A DNA stretch of 7,857 bases from an uncultured Methanomethylovorans sp. (GTDB taxonomy: Archaea; Halobacteriota; Methanosarcinia; Methanosarcinales; Methanosarcinaceae): contig CALBTS010000885.1 in NCBI GenBank assembly GCA_937968035.1, positions 1 through 7,857 on the forward strand, given 5' to 3'. Position numbers and translations under genes: made by a program. Shown here piece by piece: positions 1-6,256 of the stretch (position 1 is the first letter of the stretch; each line of letters begins with the position of its first letter). Below the pieces are notes generated by a model. That model worked only from the letters and a program-made list of their open reading frames with translations, made no database searches and was not told where the DNA came from.

Positions 1-418
1 ACGATTTGTTACATTTTGGACATTTTAAGGTCGGTTTCCCTCTATCATCAACACGAACATATATGCTTGATTTGTAACAATAAGGACAATTTACATAGTT
101 CTTTTTATCATTTCTTGCGGTTAAATTCGAGTTCTTGCCAATATTAGAATCTGAGGTGCTAATTTCTGTTTCAATCGTTGAGAGTGGAATTCGCCACTCT
201 GGCGGTAATGTATTTGCATAATATGCATGCTTAAGTTTATCATTCTCAAGAAGCTTTATTAATGCTTTCGATTTGTAGTCATCAAGACTAAAGATTCCCT
301 TATCCAACAGTATTCCATTCGCTTCTGAGATCCTCAAATACTTCTTCCTTCTGCGGATGAGCTCTTCATCAAGGATCTGTGTAATAAATTCAATGTCGTA
401 ATTATTAGCTGGATCCAT
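1..418 (-). CDS. Zinc-ribbon protein, N-terminal part (runs off left edge)
   Basis: The frame is open without interruption from an ATG at 418 down to base 1, giving 139 complete residues; the C-terminus lies outside the window. Residues 1-70 look helical and charged, including an RRRKK run at 22-26 and a segment near 33-60 (EANGILLDKGIFSLDDYK) resembling short helix-turn-helix oligomerisation modules. Residues 72-110 look like a polar linker. Two CxxC knuckles follow, C111-P-Y-C114 and C133-P-K-C136, separated by 18 residues, the typical spacing of a zinc ribbon. No signal peptide or membrane segment is visible, so the protein is probably cytoplasmic. It is transcribed away from all the plus-strand genes. 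The knuckles are clear; the overall function (nucleic-acid binding or protein contact) is not. There is no Shine-Dalgarno upstream, which is normal for Bacteroidota. Confidence 0.8.
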   Translation of the reverse strand, partial: MDPANNYDIEFITQILDEELIRRRKKYLRISEANGILLDKGIFSLDDYKSKALIKLLENDKLKHAYYANTLPPEWRIPLSTIETEISTSDSNIGKNSNLTARNDKKNYVNCPYCYKSSIYVRVDDRGKPTLKCPKCNKS

Positions 419-620
419 GTGTAAATTAGCTTCAATTTTTATAGGTTACAATTTATGAAATTTTAAGTGACTTCTATCTTCCCATAGCCCCCATAAAATC
501 TCAAAATATCTTAAACCCAATCTGTACCGCCCGCCCTGCCAGTCAAGTTAAAGTCCCCAGCTTAACCTAGACGATCCGATCCAGGAGCCTTTTTTTGTTG
601 ATAATTCTGTGCTTATCTGC

Positions 621-652
621 TTGATCTCCCCTATCCCGCCTACCTATCTTTG
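621..652 (+). promoter_or_regulatory. Bacteroidota-type promoter for the 679 gene
   Basis: TATCTTTG at 645-652 matches the TAnnTTTG -7 element of Bacteroidota. A TTG at 621-623 sits 21 bp upstream, about where the -33 TTTG element is expected. Transcription would start near 657-660, leaving a leader of about 20 nt before the ATG at 679. The -7 match is exact and the -33 match is partial. The rest of the 419-678 gap holds no gene I can support; a T7 run at 590-596 has no convincing stem in front of it. Confidence 0.5.
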
Positions 653-678
653 ATTAAAAACTAATTAATCAAGTAATT

Positions 679-957
679 ATGAGAGGCAACGCAACAATCC
701 AATCCATTGTTACCATTATGGAAGACGCGAGCAAGAACCCATCCATGAACTCAGAGGAAGCCCAAGAGAAAATTCTAACTGTAATTTCTTACTCCGCACT
801 TCTGTACTCAACAGAGAAAGATGGGCAGAATAGCCATACTTTACACAAGTTTATCAATGAGGCAATATTGCCGTATGTAAAGGCAAGAGATAAGAACAAT
901 ACTGATGTTTATGATATTTGTAAAATAGTATTGGAGAATTGGGACAATCAGGATTAG
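679..957 (+). CDS. Hypothetical 92-residue protein
   Basis: I do not recognise this protein. It is small and probably all-helical, with a mixed hydrophobic/charged pattern, no cysteine, no signal peptide and no membrane segment, so it is likely cytoplasmic. The start is supported by the promoter-like TATCTTTG about 27 bp upstream and an A/T-rich stretch just before the ATG. The gene stands alone: the minus-strand zinc-ribbon gene diverges from it on the left, and the first copy of the long intergenic repeat begins about 40 bp after its stop. It could be a stand-alone regulatory or anti-phage-type small protein, but nothing in the sequence says so. Reality as a gene is likely because of the promoter and natural-looking composition; function is unknown. 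Confidence 0.6.
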   Translation: MRGNATIQSIVTIMEDASKNPSMNSEEAQEKILTVISYSALLYSTEKDGQNSHTLHKFINEAILPYVKARDKNNTDVYDICKIVLENWDNQD

Positions 958-995
958 TTATTCGCTGAGTCCTCAAGAAATCATGGCACTATTTC

Positions 996-1129
996 AAAAC
1001 CATCCCCAGCCTCCCCCCTGTCTCAGGTCATGTTAAGGTATCAAATCTGACCCCAGAAGAAAGATCCCTGGTTGGAAGGGTAAAGGGCTAGGGTCGTCGG
1101 GAGATCGTCGATTCGGGCCAACCAGAATA
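996..1129 (+). repeat. Long intergenic direct repeat, copy A
   Basis: About 134 bp, repeated in the same orientation at 3006-3136. Both copies open with AAAACCATCCCCA and a C-rich stretch. They then share 36 identical bases (1021-1056 against 3028-3063) and continue into a GC-rich tail that aligns with many substitutions (shared GTTGGA, AGGGTCGT, GATCG and the end CAGAATA). Inside the identical core, GGTCA (1026-1030) and TGACC (1048-1052) form inverted ends. This copy starts about 40 bp after the stop of the 679 gene. The remainder of the 958-1294 gap holds no other gene I can support. The type of element is unknown: a non-autonomous mobile repeat (REP/MITE-like) or a recombination site are both possible. 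Confidence 0.85.
1068..1125. repeat. Inverted repeat inside copy A tail
   Basis: CTGGTTGG at 1068-1075 is the exact reverse complement of CCAACCAG at 1118-1125, enclosing 42 bp that are G-rich and unlike the AT-rich surroundings. In RNA or single-stranded DNA this would close a large stem. Copy B does not preserve this pairing but has its own short hairpin at the matching right end (3119-3133), so a structured tail may be the common property. Confidence 0.5.
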
Positions 1130-1294
1130 CGGACAGTGTGTTTTAATCCAACAATAACCATCAATCTTTGACCACATCAGTAGAGAGTTTGGGAACAAGA
1201 GAGGAGCCCCGCATTTGATTCTAAATTCTTATCTTTATTAGCCATATAACCAAGTGTGGTTGCACGCCCCAAAATGCCAGAAAAAAGTGTTATT

Positions 1295-1594
1295 ATGGAA
1301 ACAAAAAGGATACTTAAAATTTCTAATGACTACTCGGTTTATCAGTTATTTAGCAATCCTGATCTTTATTTTGCTATTCATAAAACCGAAAGACTTAAGA
1401 TTGACAAAGCTCGTCTTGATTTTCCAGAGAGGAATTTTCCTGATAGCCTAATTGTTCAAGGGCTTCGTCTTGGTAAGGATGAAATAAAAGATGAATCCAC
1501 GGAGATTTGGGATATTATTGACCATAAACCCCAGGATCTGAAAATTAACGACTTATATCCCGTCGCAATTGAGTTAATTTCACCAAAATATTAG
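1295..1594 (+). CDS. Hypothetical small protein upstream of the PIN gene
   Basis: This gene encodes 99 residues from the ATG chosen here, preceded by an A-rich stretch (AGAAAAAAG) about 8 nt upstream, as is usual for Bacteroidota starts. The same frame is open further up, with an ATG at 1274 (106 aa) and a GTG at 1256 (112 aa). I do not recognise the family. The protein is soluble, with alternating hydrophobic and charged residues suggesting mixed alpha/beta structure, and no signal peptide. It lies 52 bp before the 420-residue PIN-nuclease gene on the same strand, and the pair sits alone between the two copies of the long repeat. Size and position would suit an antitoxin, immunity or adaptor protein for the nuclease, but this is inference from context only. 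Confidence 0.6.
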   Translation: METKRILKISNDYSVYQLFSNPDLYFAIHKTERLKIDKARLDFPERNFPDSLIVQGLRLGKDEIKDESTEIWDIIDHKPQDLKINDLYPVAIELISPKY

Positions 1595-1646
1595 CTTAAA
1601 ATAGGGTAAGAGGTTCATAATCGCCCAATATATAGGTAATTTAAAA

Positions 1647-2909
1647 ATGAGAACGATTTTCCTTGATAGCAATATTCTATTGCATTATAAAATCTTTACA
1701 GACATTGATTGGATTAAGGTTAGCGAAGACAGCAGATGTAAGATTGTTATTGCGCCAATCGTGATAGAAGAACTTGATAAAATTAAAATTGGGAACAATA
1801 CCATAAGTAAACGTGCCAGAACAATACTTACAAGAATTGAAAATATCATTGAATATCAGAATACCGAAATAAGAAAACATGTTGACTTTGAAGTAATACT
1901 GTCAAGGCCTAATGATGAAACATTCAAACTAAACCGACTTGACTTTAAAAAACAAGATGATCAACTGTTAGCTAGTATTATTGAGTATCGGGAGCAACAT
2001 CCAGGAGACTTGATTTATCTATGCTCATCTGATATAGGTCCAAGATTAAGGTCCCCTCAATATGGCATAAAAATCATTAAGCTTTCAGAGGATTTAAAAC
2101 TACCATCTCAGGAAGGTGAGGTTGAAAGGCATATTAAAGAATTACAGAGAGAGAATGCTTTACTCAAGTCTAGAATTCCAAGGCCTATTCTATTATTTGA
2201 GGGTGAGCAGGAATTTATTAGAATTAAGCTAGATAAAAAGAATATTGACCATGCCCAATTCATTCAACAAAACATGGATGAGGTTAAGAATCAATACCCG
2301 TATATGGTGTATACGGAAAACAGCAATGATTCTCCATTTGCTATTATAGCATCCCTAACTCAAGTAGCAAAAGACCAAATAGAAGGGTATAATTCTGATT
2401 TGAATGTTTTTTATACACGCTATGCTGCCTACTTACAAGAATTATATGAATATGAATTGAAATCTAGTTTATCAATTAGAATAAATCTCATTCTGACAAA
2501 TAAAGGTAATACTCCAGCCGAGAACGTAGATGTTTATTGCCACTTCCCAGATGGGTTTGAACTATTTAATGAAGATGATCTAGATGATCCACCCAATAAG
2601 CCAATTCCGCCGAGTACACCCAAAACTATGTTAGCAGGTCTTGGAAACTTTAATGTAAGACCATATATTCCAGACCTTAGTAGACCTTATTTACCAAATA
2701 TAAACAGGCCATCAATAAGAAAAACAAATAGTTATGATGTTCATTTCTATCGTGAGTATGTAAAGCATCATACTCTATACGCCCTCGATACGTTAGTTAC
2801 TATTTACATAGATTATGAGAGTATCAAGAACTTTTCAATAGATTACACCATAATAGCAGGTAATGTTCAGGAACCTGTGACTGGCAAATTAAACATTTTG
2901 TATGAATGA
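1647..2909 (+). CDS. PIN-domain nuclease with coiled coil and C-terminal beta domain
   Basis: This 420-residue cytoplasmic protein has no signal peptide. Residues 1-150 form a PIN domain of the PIN_4/PhoH-associated type: FLDSNILLH with D7, PIVIEELDKIK with E41/E42, a basic SKRAR helix, KKQDDQLLA with D104/D105, and LCSSDIG with D129. All acidic positions expected to bind Mg2+/Mn2+ are present, so an active, probably RNA-cleaving nuclease is predicted. Residues about 155-176 look like a short coiled coil. Residues 274-307 (NLILTNKGNTPAENVDVYC and onward) resemble an Ig/CARDB-like beta strand module, followed by a Pro-rich stretch (312-360) and a C-terminal beta-rich end. PhoH2 proteins join such a PIN domain to a helicase/ATPase; here that partner is replaced by an unrelated C-terminal half. 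The PIN call is firm. The substrate is unknown, and a role in a toxin-antitoxin or defence system is speculation. Confidence 0.9.
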   Translation: MRTIFLDSNILLHYKIFTDIDWIKVSEDSRCKIVIAPIVIEELDKIKIGNNTISKRARTILTRIENIIEYQNTEIRKHVDFEVILSRPNDETFKLNRLDFKKQDDQLLASIIEYREQHPGDLIYLCSSDIGPRLRSPQYGIKIIKLSEDLKLPSQEGEVERHIKELQRENALLKSRIPRPILLFEGEQEFIRIKLDKKNIDHAQFIQQNMDEVKNQYPYMVYTENSNDSPFAIIASLTQVAKDQIEGYNSDLNVFYTRYAAYLQELYEYELKSSLSIRINLILTNKGNTPAENVDVYCHFPDGFELFNEDDLDDPPNKPIPPSTPKTMLAGLGNFNVRPYIPDLSRPYLPNINRPSIRKTNSYDVHFYREYVKHHTLYALDTLVTIYIDYESIKNFSIDYTIIAGNVQEPVTGKLNILYE

Positions 2910-3005
2910 TAAATATAACCCAAACTAACCTATCATTTTATGCCATTACCGCTCTGTACTGCGAGAGGTTTTGTCTTAACCCCCCCCAATAGCTGAACAT
3001 AATTT

Positions 3006-3136
3006 AAAACCATCCCCAACCCCCCTTTCTCAGGTCATGTTAAGGTATCAAATCTGACCCCAGGGACACGATCTCCATGTTGGATGGGGTCTGGTGAGGG
3101 TCGTGGGAGGATCGGTGGTCTGGGCTACCCAGAATA
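3006..3136 (+). repeat. Long intergenic direct repeat, copy B
   Basis: This is the second copy of the repeat at 996-1129, in the same orientation, starting about 97 bp after the PIN gene's stop. Bases 3028-3063 are identical to 1021-1056; the tail is diverged but alignable. Near its right end TCTGGG-CTA-CCCAGA (3119-3133) forms a perfect 6-bp hairpin with a 3-nt loop. A run of eight C lies just upstream (2980-2987). The rest of the 2910-3266 gap holds no gene I can support. Together the copies bracket a roughly 2 kb segment holding exactly the two-gene PIN unit. Confidence 0.85.
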
Positions 3137-3243
3137 GGAAAACTTACATTTCTGTTTAAAAATGGATACTGTCTGCAGCGTTTTGGTGTTCATTCTCGTA
3201 TTAATCATATCCACCATAAAGGACAATTGGCACAAAATTGATA

Positions 3244-3253
3244 CTTGATCAAG
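3244..3253. promoter_or_regulatory. Perfect 10-bp palindrome before the 3267 gene
   Basis: CTTGATCAAG is a perfect palindrome ending 13 bp before the ATG at 3267. Its position in the leader of the first gene of the exported cluster would suit an operator. No convincing TAnnTTTG element accompanies it, and a 10-bp palindrome can occur by chance in this length of DNA. Confidence 0.2.
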
Positions 3254-3266
3254 CAACCGAAATACT

Positions 3267-3608
3267 ATGAAAACCATAAAGTATTTACTCCTAACCATAA
3301 TTCTTCTACTAACTTCATGTGAAAAAATTGACAAGGACTGTCCTGATTGTATTCTAAAGCAGACCAGAGAATTCATTAAAGGACAACATTGTGATGAAGG
3401 AGCCTCGGTTTCTGAATGGATATTTCAGGGAGAACATGTATTTATGTTTAGTGATGGAACTTGTGGAGCGGACTTTGGCGCAACAGTCCTCGACCAGTAT
3501 TGTGAATATGTTGGCAATCTAGGTGGTTTTACTGGTGCACTAACAATAAATGGCATAGATTTTTACCAAAATGCTACAAGAATAAAGACCATCTGGAAAC
3601 AAGATTAA
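3267..3608 (+). CDS. Lipoprotein, DUF6970-like
   Basis: This 113-residue protein has a classic lipoprotein signal: two lysines, a hydrophobic core at residues 6-16 and the lipobox LTSC with C18 as the lipidated residue. E-K-I-D-K-D follows, similar to the acidic/lysine tags that send Bacteroidota lipoproteins to the cell surface. The mature part holds five more cysteines (C25, C28, C42, C66, C79) and the pattern CI..F....W.FQG..VF...TCGAD, then LGGFTG and a final IW. From memory this resembles the small Bacteroidota family labelled DUF6970; I cannot verify that here. The cysteines could form disulfides in the periplasm or on the surface. It is the first of seven same-strand genes with export signals. 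No enzymatic role can be read from it. Confidence 0.8.
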   Translation: MKTIKYLLLTIILLLTSCEKIDKDCPDCILKQTREFIKGQHCDEGASVSEWIFQGEHVFMFSDGTCGADFGATVLDQYCEYVGNLGGFTGALTINGIDFYQNATRIKTIWKQD

Positions 3609-3672
3609 CGAATTAACAGTTGGAGATTTATAATATACACCCAACTGCAAACAGGTAAATGGCAACTTTTTT

Positions 3673-4803
3673 ATGAAACCTCATAATGTCTCAGACCCCA
3701 GACATCTGGACACAATCTTTAAACCAGCTCCGACCTCCCTTTTCTCAGGTTTTGCCATAGCTGCTTTATTTACGGCATTTCTACTATGCGGCTGCAAAGA
3801 AGTGCCAGATATCCCTGAAGATGATTTGACAATTGGCCTGGAGGGATGGGAAATTTCAAAATCAACTTATGATTTTGATATCAACCCAAGAGATATGTAT
3901 TTCGTTAATGAGAACATTGGCTTCGTTGTCGGGTATAAAGGCAAGATTTATAAAACGACTACTTCGGGTACCACATGGCAAAAATTGAATTCGGGAACAA
4001 CCATACATCTATATTCTGTCTACTTTATTGATGAAAATGTGGGTTTTGTATCAGGTCAGGCAATGAGTGGATGCCTGGATGCGGATTGCGACAAAGGAAG
4101 TGTGTTTTTAAAAACCACAGATGGCGGCGACACATGGACTAAGACATTCATTCCTGAATTCATCCGAATTCTGTCATTGAAGTTTTTCGATCCAATGAAT
4201 GGAATTGCAGTAATTCATAAACCTGACATTTCAAGTTCAAGGGATGAGTATGTTGCAACAACATCAGACGGAGGATCCACCTGGAATCTCATTGATCTGG
4301 GAATAAAGCCTTACAGTTACGAATTGTTTTATGTTGATAATCTCGTTTTTGTTGCTGGTGAAAATAATCAGATCTTCAAAAGTTCGGATTATGGTCATAG
4401 TTGGCAAACTATATCAACACCCGTTGAAGCAAATCATGATGTCAGAAACATCTACTTCTACAATGAGAATATCGGTTATATTGATGGCATCTCTCACATT
4501 TATAAAACCATTGATGGCGGTTTAAATTGGGAGGAAACCAGTTTCCCGTTTACCTACTTTGGCACATTTCATTTTTCATCTGAAAATGAGGGTTTTAATA
4601 TTCAACCCATTGCTGTATATGAGGGTCTCGATTTCCCTACCTTTAAAGGGAGTATATCATATGAAACCCTGGATGGTGGCATTACCTGGACTAAATCTGA
4701 ATTAATGAAATCTCTGTACCTGGGGCTGACATTCTTCCCACGAAAAGATTTGGGATATGGTTTCAATTTTTCAGAGTTCAGTATTATTAAGAAGAAAGAA
4801 TAA
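3673..4803 (+). CDS. Asp-box (BNR/YCF48-like) beta-propeller lipoprotein
   Basis: This 376-residue protein carries a long lipoprotein signal: about 27 residues precede a hydrophobic stretch (28-38) ending in the lipobox LCGC with C41. Six regularly spaced Asp-box motifs (S/T-x-D-x-G-x-x-W) follow: 96-102 (TTSGTTW, lacking the Asp), 148-155, 197-204, 237-244, 279-286 and 332-339. Each is preceded by a strand pair ending in the GF/GY pattern, such as IDENVGFVSG. This is the repeat of YCF48/Hcf136-like and BNR/sialidase-type propellers, so a roughly six- or seven-bladed surface propeller is predicted. The sialidase catalytic residues are not evident, so a binding or scaffolding role is more likely than glycosidase activity. 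The unusually long N-terminal region overlaps a degenerate match to the intergenic repeat (3718-3750). No other ATG is available before the hydrophobic core. Confidence 0.85.
   Translation: MKPHNVSDPRHLDTIFKPAPTSLFSGFAIAALFTAFLLCGCKEVPDIPEDDLTIGLEGWEISKSTYDFDINPRDMYFVNENIGFVVGYKGKIYKTTTSGTTWQKLNSGTTIHLYSVYFIDENVGFVSGQAMSGCLDADCDKGSVFLKTTDGGDTWTKTFIPEFIRILSLKFFDPMNGIAVIHKPDISSSRDEYVATTSDGGSTWNLIDLGIKPYSYELFYVDNLVFVAGENNQIFKSSDYGHSWQTISTPVEANHDVRNIYFYNENIGYIDGISHIYKTIDGGLNWEETSFPFTYFGTFHFSSENEGFNIQPIAVYEGLDFPTFKGSISYETLDGGITWTKSELMKSLYLGLTFFPRKDLGYGFNFSEFSIIKKKE
3718..3750 (+). repeat. Degenerate partial match to the long repeat, inside a gene
   Basis: Bases TTTAAACCA, then CTCCGACCTCCC, then CTCAGGT line up in order with the left part of copy B (3003-3035), with roughly three quarters of positions matching and two compensating single-base gaps. 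The match covers codons 16-26 of the propeller lipoprotein and stops just before its hydrophobic core. It could be an old repeat insertion that became coding sequence, or a chance resemblance of C-rich DNA. Confidence 0.3.
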
Positions 4804-4839
4804 CCGCAACTCTTGCATGAAGAAACAAATACTGGCAAC

Positions 4840-5154
4840 ATGAAAATCGTAAAAGTACTTTTTGCTCTGGCTATCCTCTTTCAGTTCTCATGTCAGAAAG
4901 ATGATGTACTTCCGCTAATAGGTTATGAGGAGGTAACATTAAAAAATCTTACGGGATTTGACGGTTGTGGGTTCGTTTTTCAGAAAACTGACGATAAATA
5001 TCTTGAACCAAACAACATTAATGATTTCCTGCAAAACTATTCTGACGGAAAAAAGTACTGGATAAAATATAAAATTGATCCTGTCAATTCAGCCAGTATA
5101 TGTCAGGTTGGTGATGTGATTAAAATTGTTGAGATCAAGGATCAGGTGAAATAA
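4840..5154 (+). CDS. Small lipoprotein of unknown function
   Basis: This 104-residue protein starts at the ATG given; an in-frame TTG at 4813 would add nine polar residues ahead of the signal peptide and is less likely. The signal is short and clear: MKIVK, a hydrophobic core (6-16) and C18 in QFSC, followed by Q-K-D-D, which fits a surface-export tag. The mature part carries a GCGFVF motif with C43, an LEP/DFLQNY segment, WIKYKIDP, then SICQVGDVIKIVEI with C88. C43 and C88 could pair as a disulfide. I have seen this GCG...LEP...Y.....SIC..G..I.I..I layout in uncharacterised Bacteroidota lipoproteins but cannot name a family. It lies 36 bp after the propeller gene and is probably co-transcribed with it. 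Confidence 0.75.
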   Translation: MKIVKVLFALAILFQFSCQKDDVLPLIGYEEVTLKNLTGFDGCGFVFQKTDDKYLEPNNINDFLQNYSDGKKYWIKYKIDPVNSASICQVGDVIKIVEIKDQVK

Positions 5155-5271
5155 TAACAACACTGGTTATAAAAGCTCGGTAATTGAAACGGCTAACAGA
5201 TCATCTGCAATGACACCATTTGCTCATTTTACTAAGACAGACTGATCCAATAAAATAATTATCCAAATGTT

Positions 5272-5772
5272 ATGAAAAACATCCTCGGCAAATCTCTGAT
5301 AATTACATTTTTTGTAGTTCTTCTGTCCTCCTGTGAGAAACCAAGTGTTACTGATGATGCTGAGTTACTTAATCGTCTCATGACTAATTCGGTTGATATC
5401 CTTGTTTACAATTCCAGTAAGCATGTGATTGAGGCAGAAGCTTACCGTAACTTTTTCCCTGGTTCTTCAATACCCACAAAGAGACCTCTAGTTGCCTATG
5501 TGAGTCTGGTTAATCTGGATACCATAAATATTTCAACAGATCTTGAAATTACCAAACTGTACATAATAAATGATCCTTTAATCTGGATCTCATCTCCCAC
5601 TTCTGCAAGCAGCCAAAGCATCCCATGGTATAAGCTTCGTTTGATTAGCAATGATGGTCCCGAATGGGACACCAATATACTTGTCAATGTAGTTTTGGAG
5701 ATATGGAATTCGGTCAACAGAAAAAGCTACCTAATGATAGTCAGAGATATTACAATTGAAAGAATAGAGTAA
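5272..5772 (+). CDS. Hypothetical lipoprotein
   Basis: This 166-residue protein has a lipoprotein signal peptide: K2 and K7 flank the n-region, a hydrophobic core runs 8-18, and the lipobox LSSC has C21 followed by E-K. The mature part is rich in beta-strand-like alternation (VDILVYN, LVAYVSLVNL, LEITKLYIIND, ILVNVVLEIW, YLMIVRDITIERIE), suggesting a single beta-sandwich domain with no obvious catalytic motif. It follows a 117-bp gap in which I see no gene, terminator or convincing promoter, and it ends 4 bp before the next ATG, so those two genes are very likely translated from one mRNA. The family is not recognised. Confidence 0.75.
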   Translation: MKNILGKSLIITFFVVLLSSCEKPSVTDDAELLNRLMTNSVDILVYNSSKHVIEAEAYRNFFPGSSIPTKRPLVAYVSLVNLDTINISTDLEITKLYIINDPLIWISSPTSASSQSIPWYKLRLISNDGPEWDTNILVNVVLEIWNSVNRKSYLMIVRDITIERIE

Positions 5773-5776
5773 TAAC

Positions 5777-6217
5777 ATGACGCGCATTTACAACCAAATT
5801 TCTGAGTTTAATCTGGAAAATTTGAAGTATATATATATCATATTTATTACGGTTTTATTTGCGGTGTCAGGCTGCGATAGAGAAAAGATCGACCCCTTTG
5901 ACTCAGCGAAAAGAGCCATTCTTGGAAAATGGGAAATAATTGAGTTGGGTAACTGGCCTGTTATGAATACATATCCAGCAAATGGTTATGATGAGTACTT
6001 GCCTGACGATACTGTCCGTTTTTTTGACTATGAATCGCAACAAGTCACCTCTCAAAGGAAGTACTGGATTGATTCCTTGTTACATGAAAGTATTACTAGA
6101 GAAGATGGATTTGAGCTGGTATTTGATTACGACTATGAGTTTTATGAAGACAAATTGCGGATAGATTCAAGAGCTTTTATGATTTATAATACAGCTATTT
6201 ATAAACGACTTGAATAA
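5777..6217 (+). CDS. Lipocalin-like lipoprotein
   Basis: This 146-residue protein has a somewhat long signal: 17 mixed residues, a very hydrophobic core (18-30, YIYIIFITVLFAV) and the lipobox VSGC with C33. The mature part begins with the G-K-W motif (ILGKWEIIEL, residues 48-57) typical of lipocalin/calycin first strands. Further strands follow, including YLPDDTVRFFDYE, LVFDYDYEFYEDKLRID and a closing YNTAIYKRLE. This is the layout of the small lipocalin-like lipoproteins common in Bacteroidota, which usually bind or shield small hydrophobic ligands; the ligand here is unknown. It starts 4 bp after the preceding stop, which suggests coupled translation. Confidence 0.75.
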   Translation: MTRIYNQISEFNLENLKYIYIIFITVLFAVSGCDREKIDPFDSAKRAILGKWEIIELGNWPVMNTYPANGYDEYLPDDTVRFFDYESQQVTSQRKYWIDSLLHESITREDGFELVFDYDYEFYEDKLRIDSRAFMIYNTAIYKRLE

Positions 6218-6256
6218 GAGAAGTTTTATGTATATTCAGTACCAAACAATGTTCGT

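Noticed and set aside
590..596. T7 run as an intrinsic terminator
   Set aside because: No stable stem precedes it, and no plus-strand gene lies upstream to be terminated.
1021..1056. Integron attC site
   Set aside because: No ordered RYYYAAC...GTTRRRY pair frames the repeat, and no integron integrase is present in the window.
1254..1451. 65-codon plus-strand frame overlapping the small gene before the PIN gene
   Set aside because: The other frame is longer, has natural composition and leads to a stop just before the PIN gene; this one has a hydrophobic, out-of-frame appearance.
3125..3376. 83-codon minus-strand frame
   Set aside because: It overlaps the signal-peptide end of the well-supported lipoprotein gene at 3267 and repeat copy B; its hydrophobic look is the antisense of those sequences.
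3673..4803. Sialidase (neuraminidase) function for the Asp-box protein
   Set aside because: Asp-boxes are shared by many propellers; the arginine triad and catalytic Tyr/Glu pattern of sialidases are not evident.
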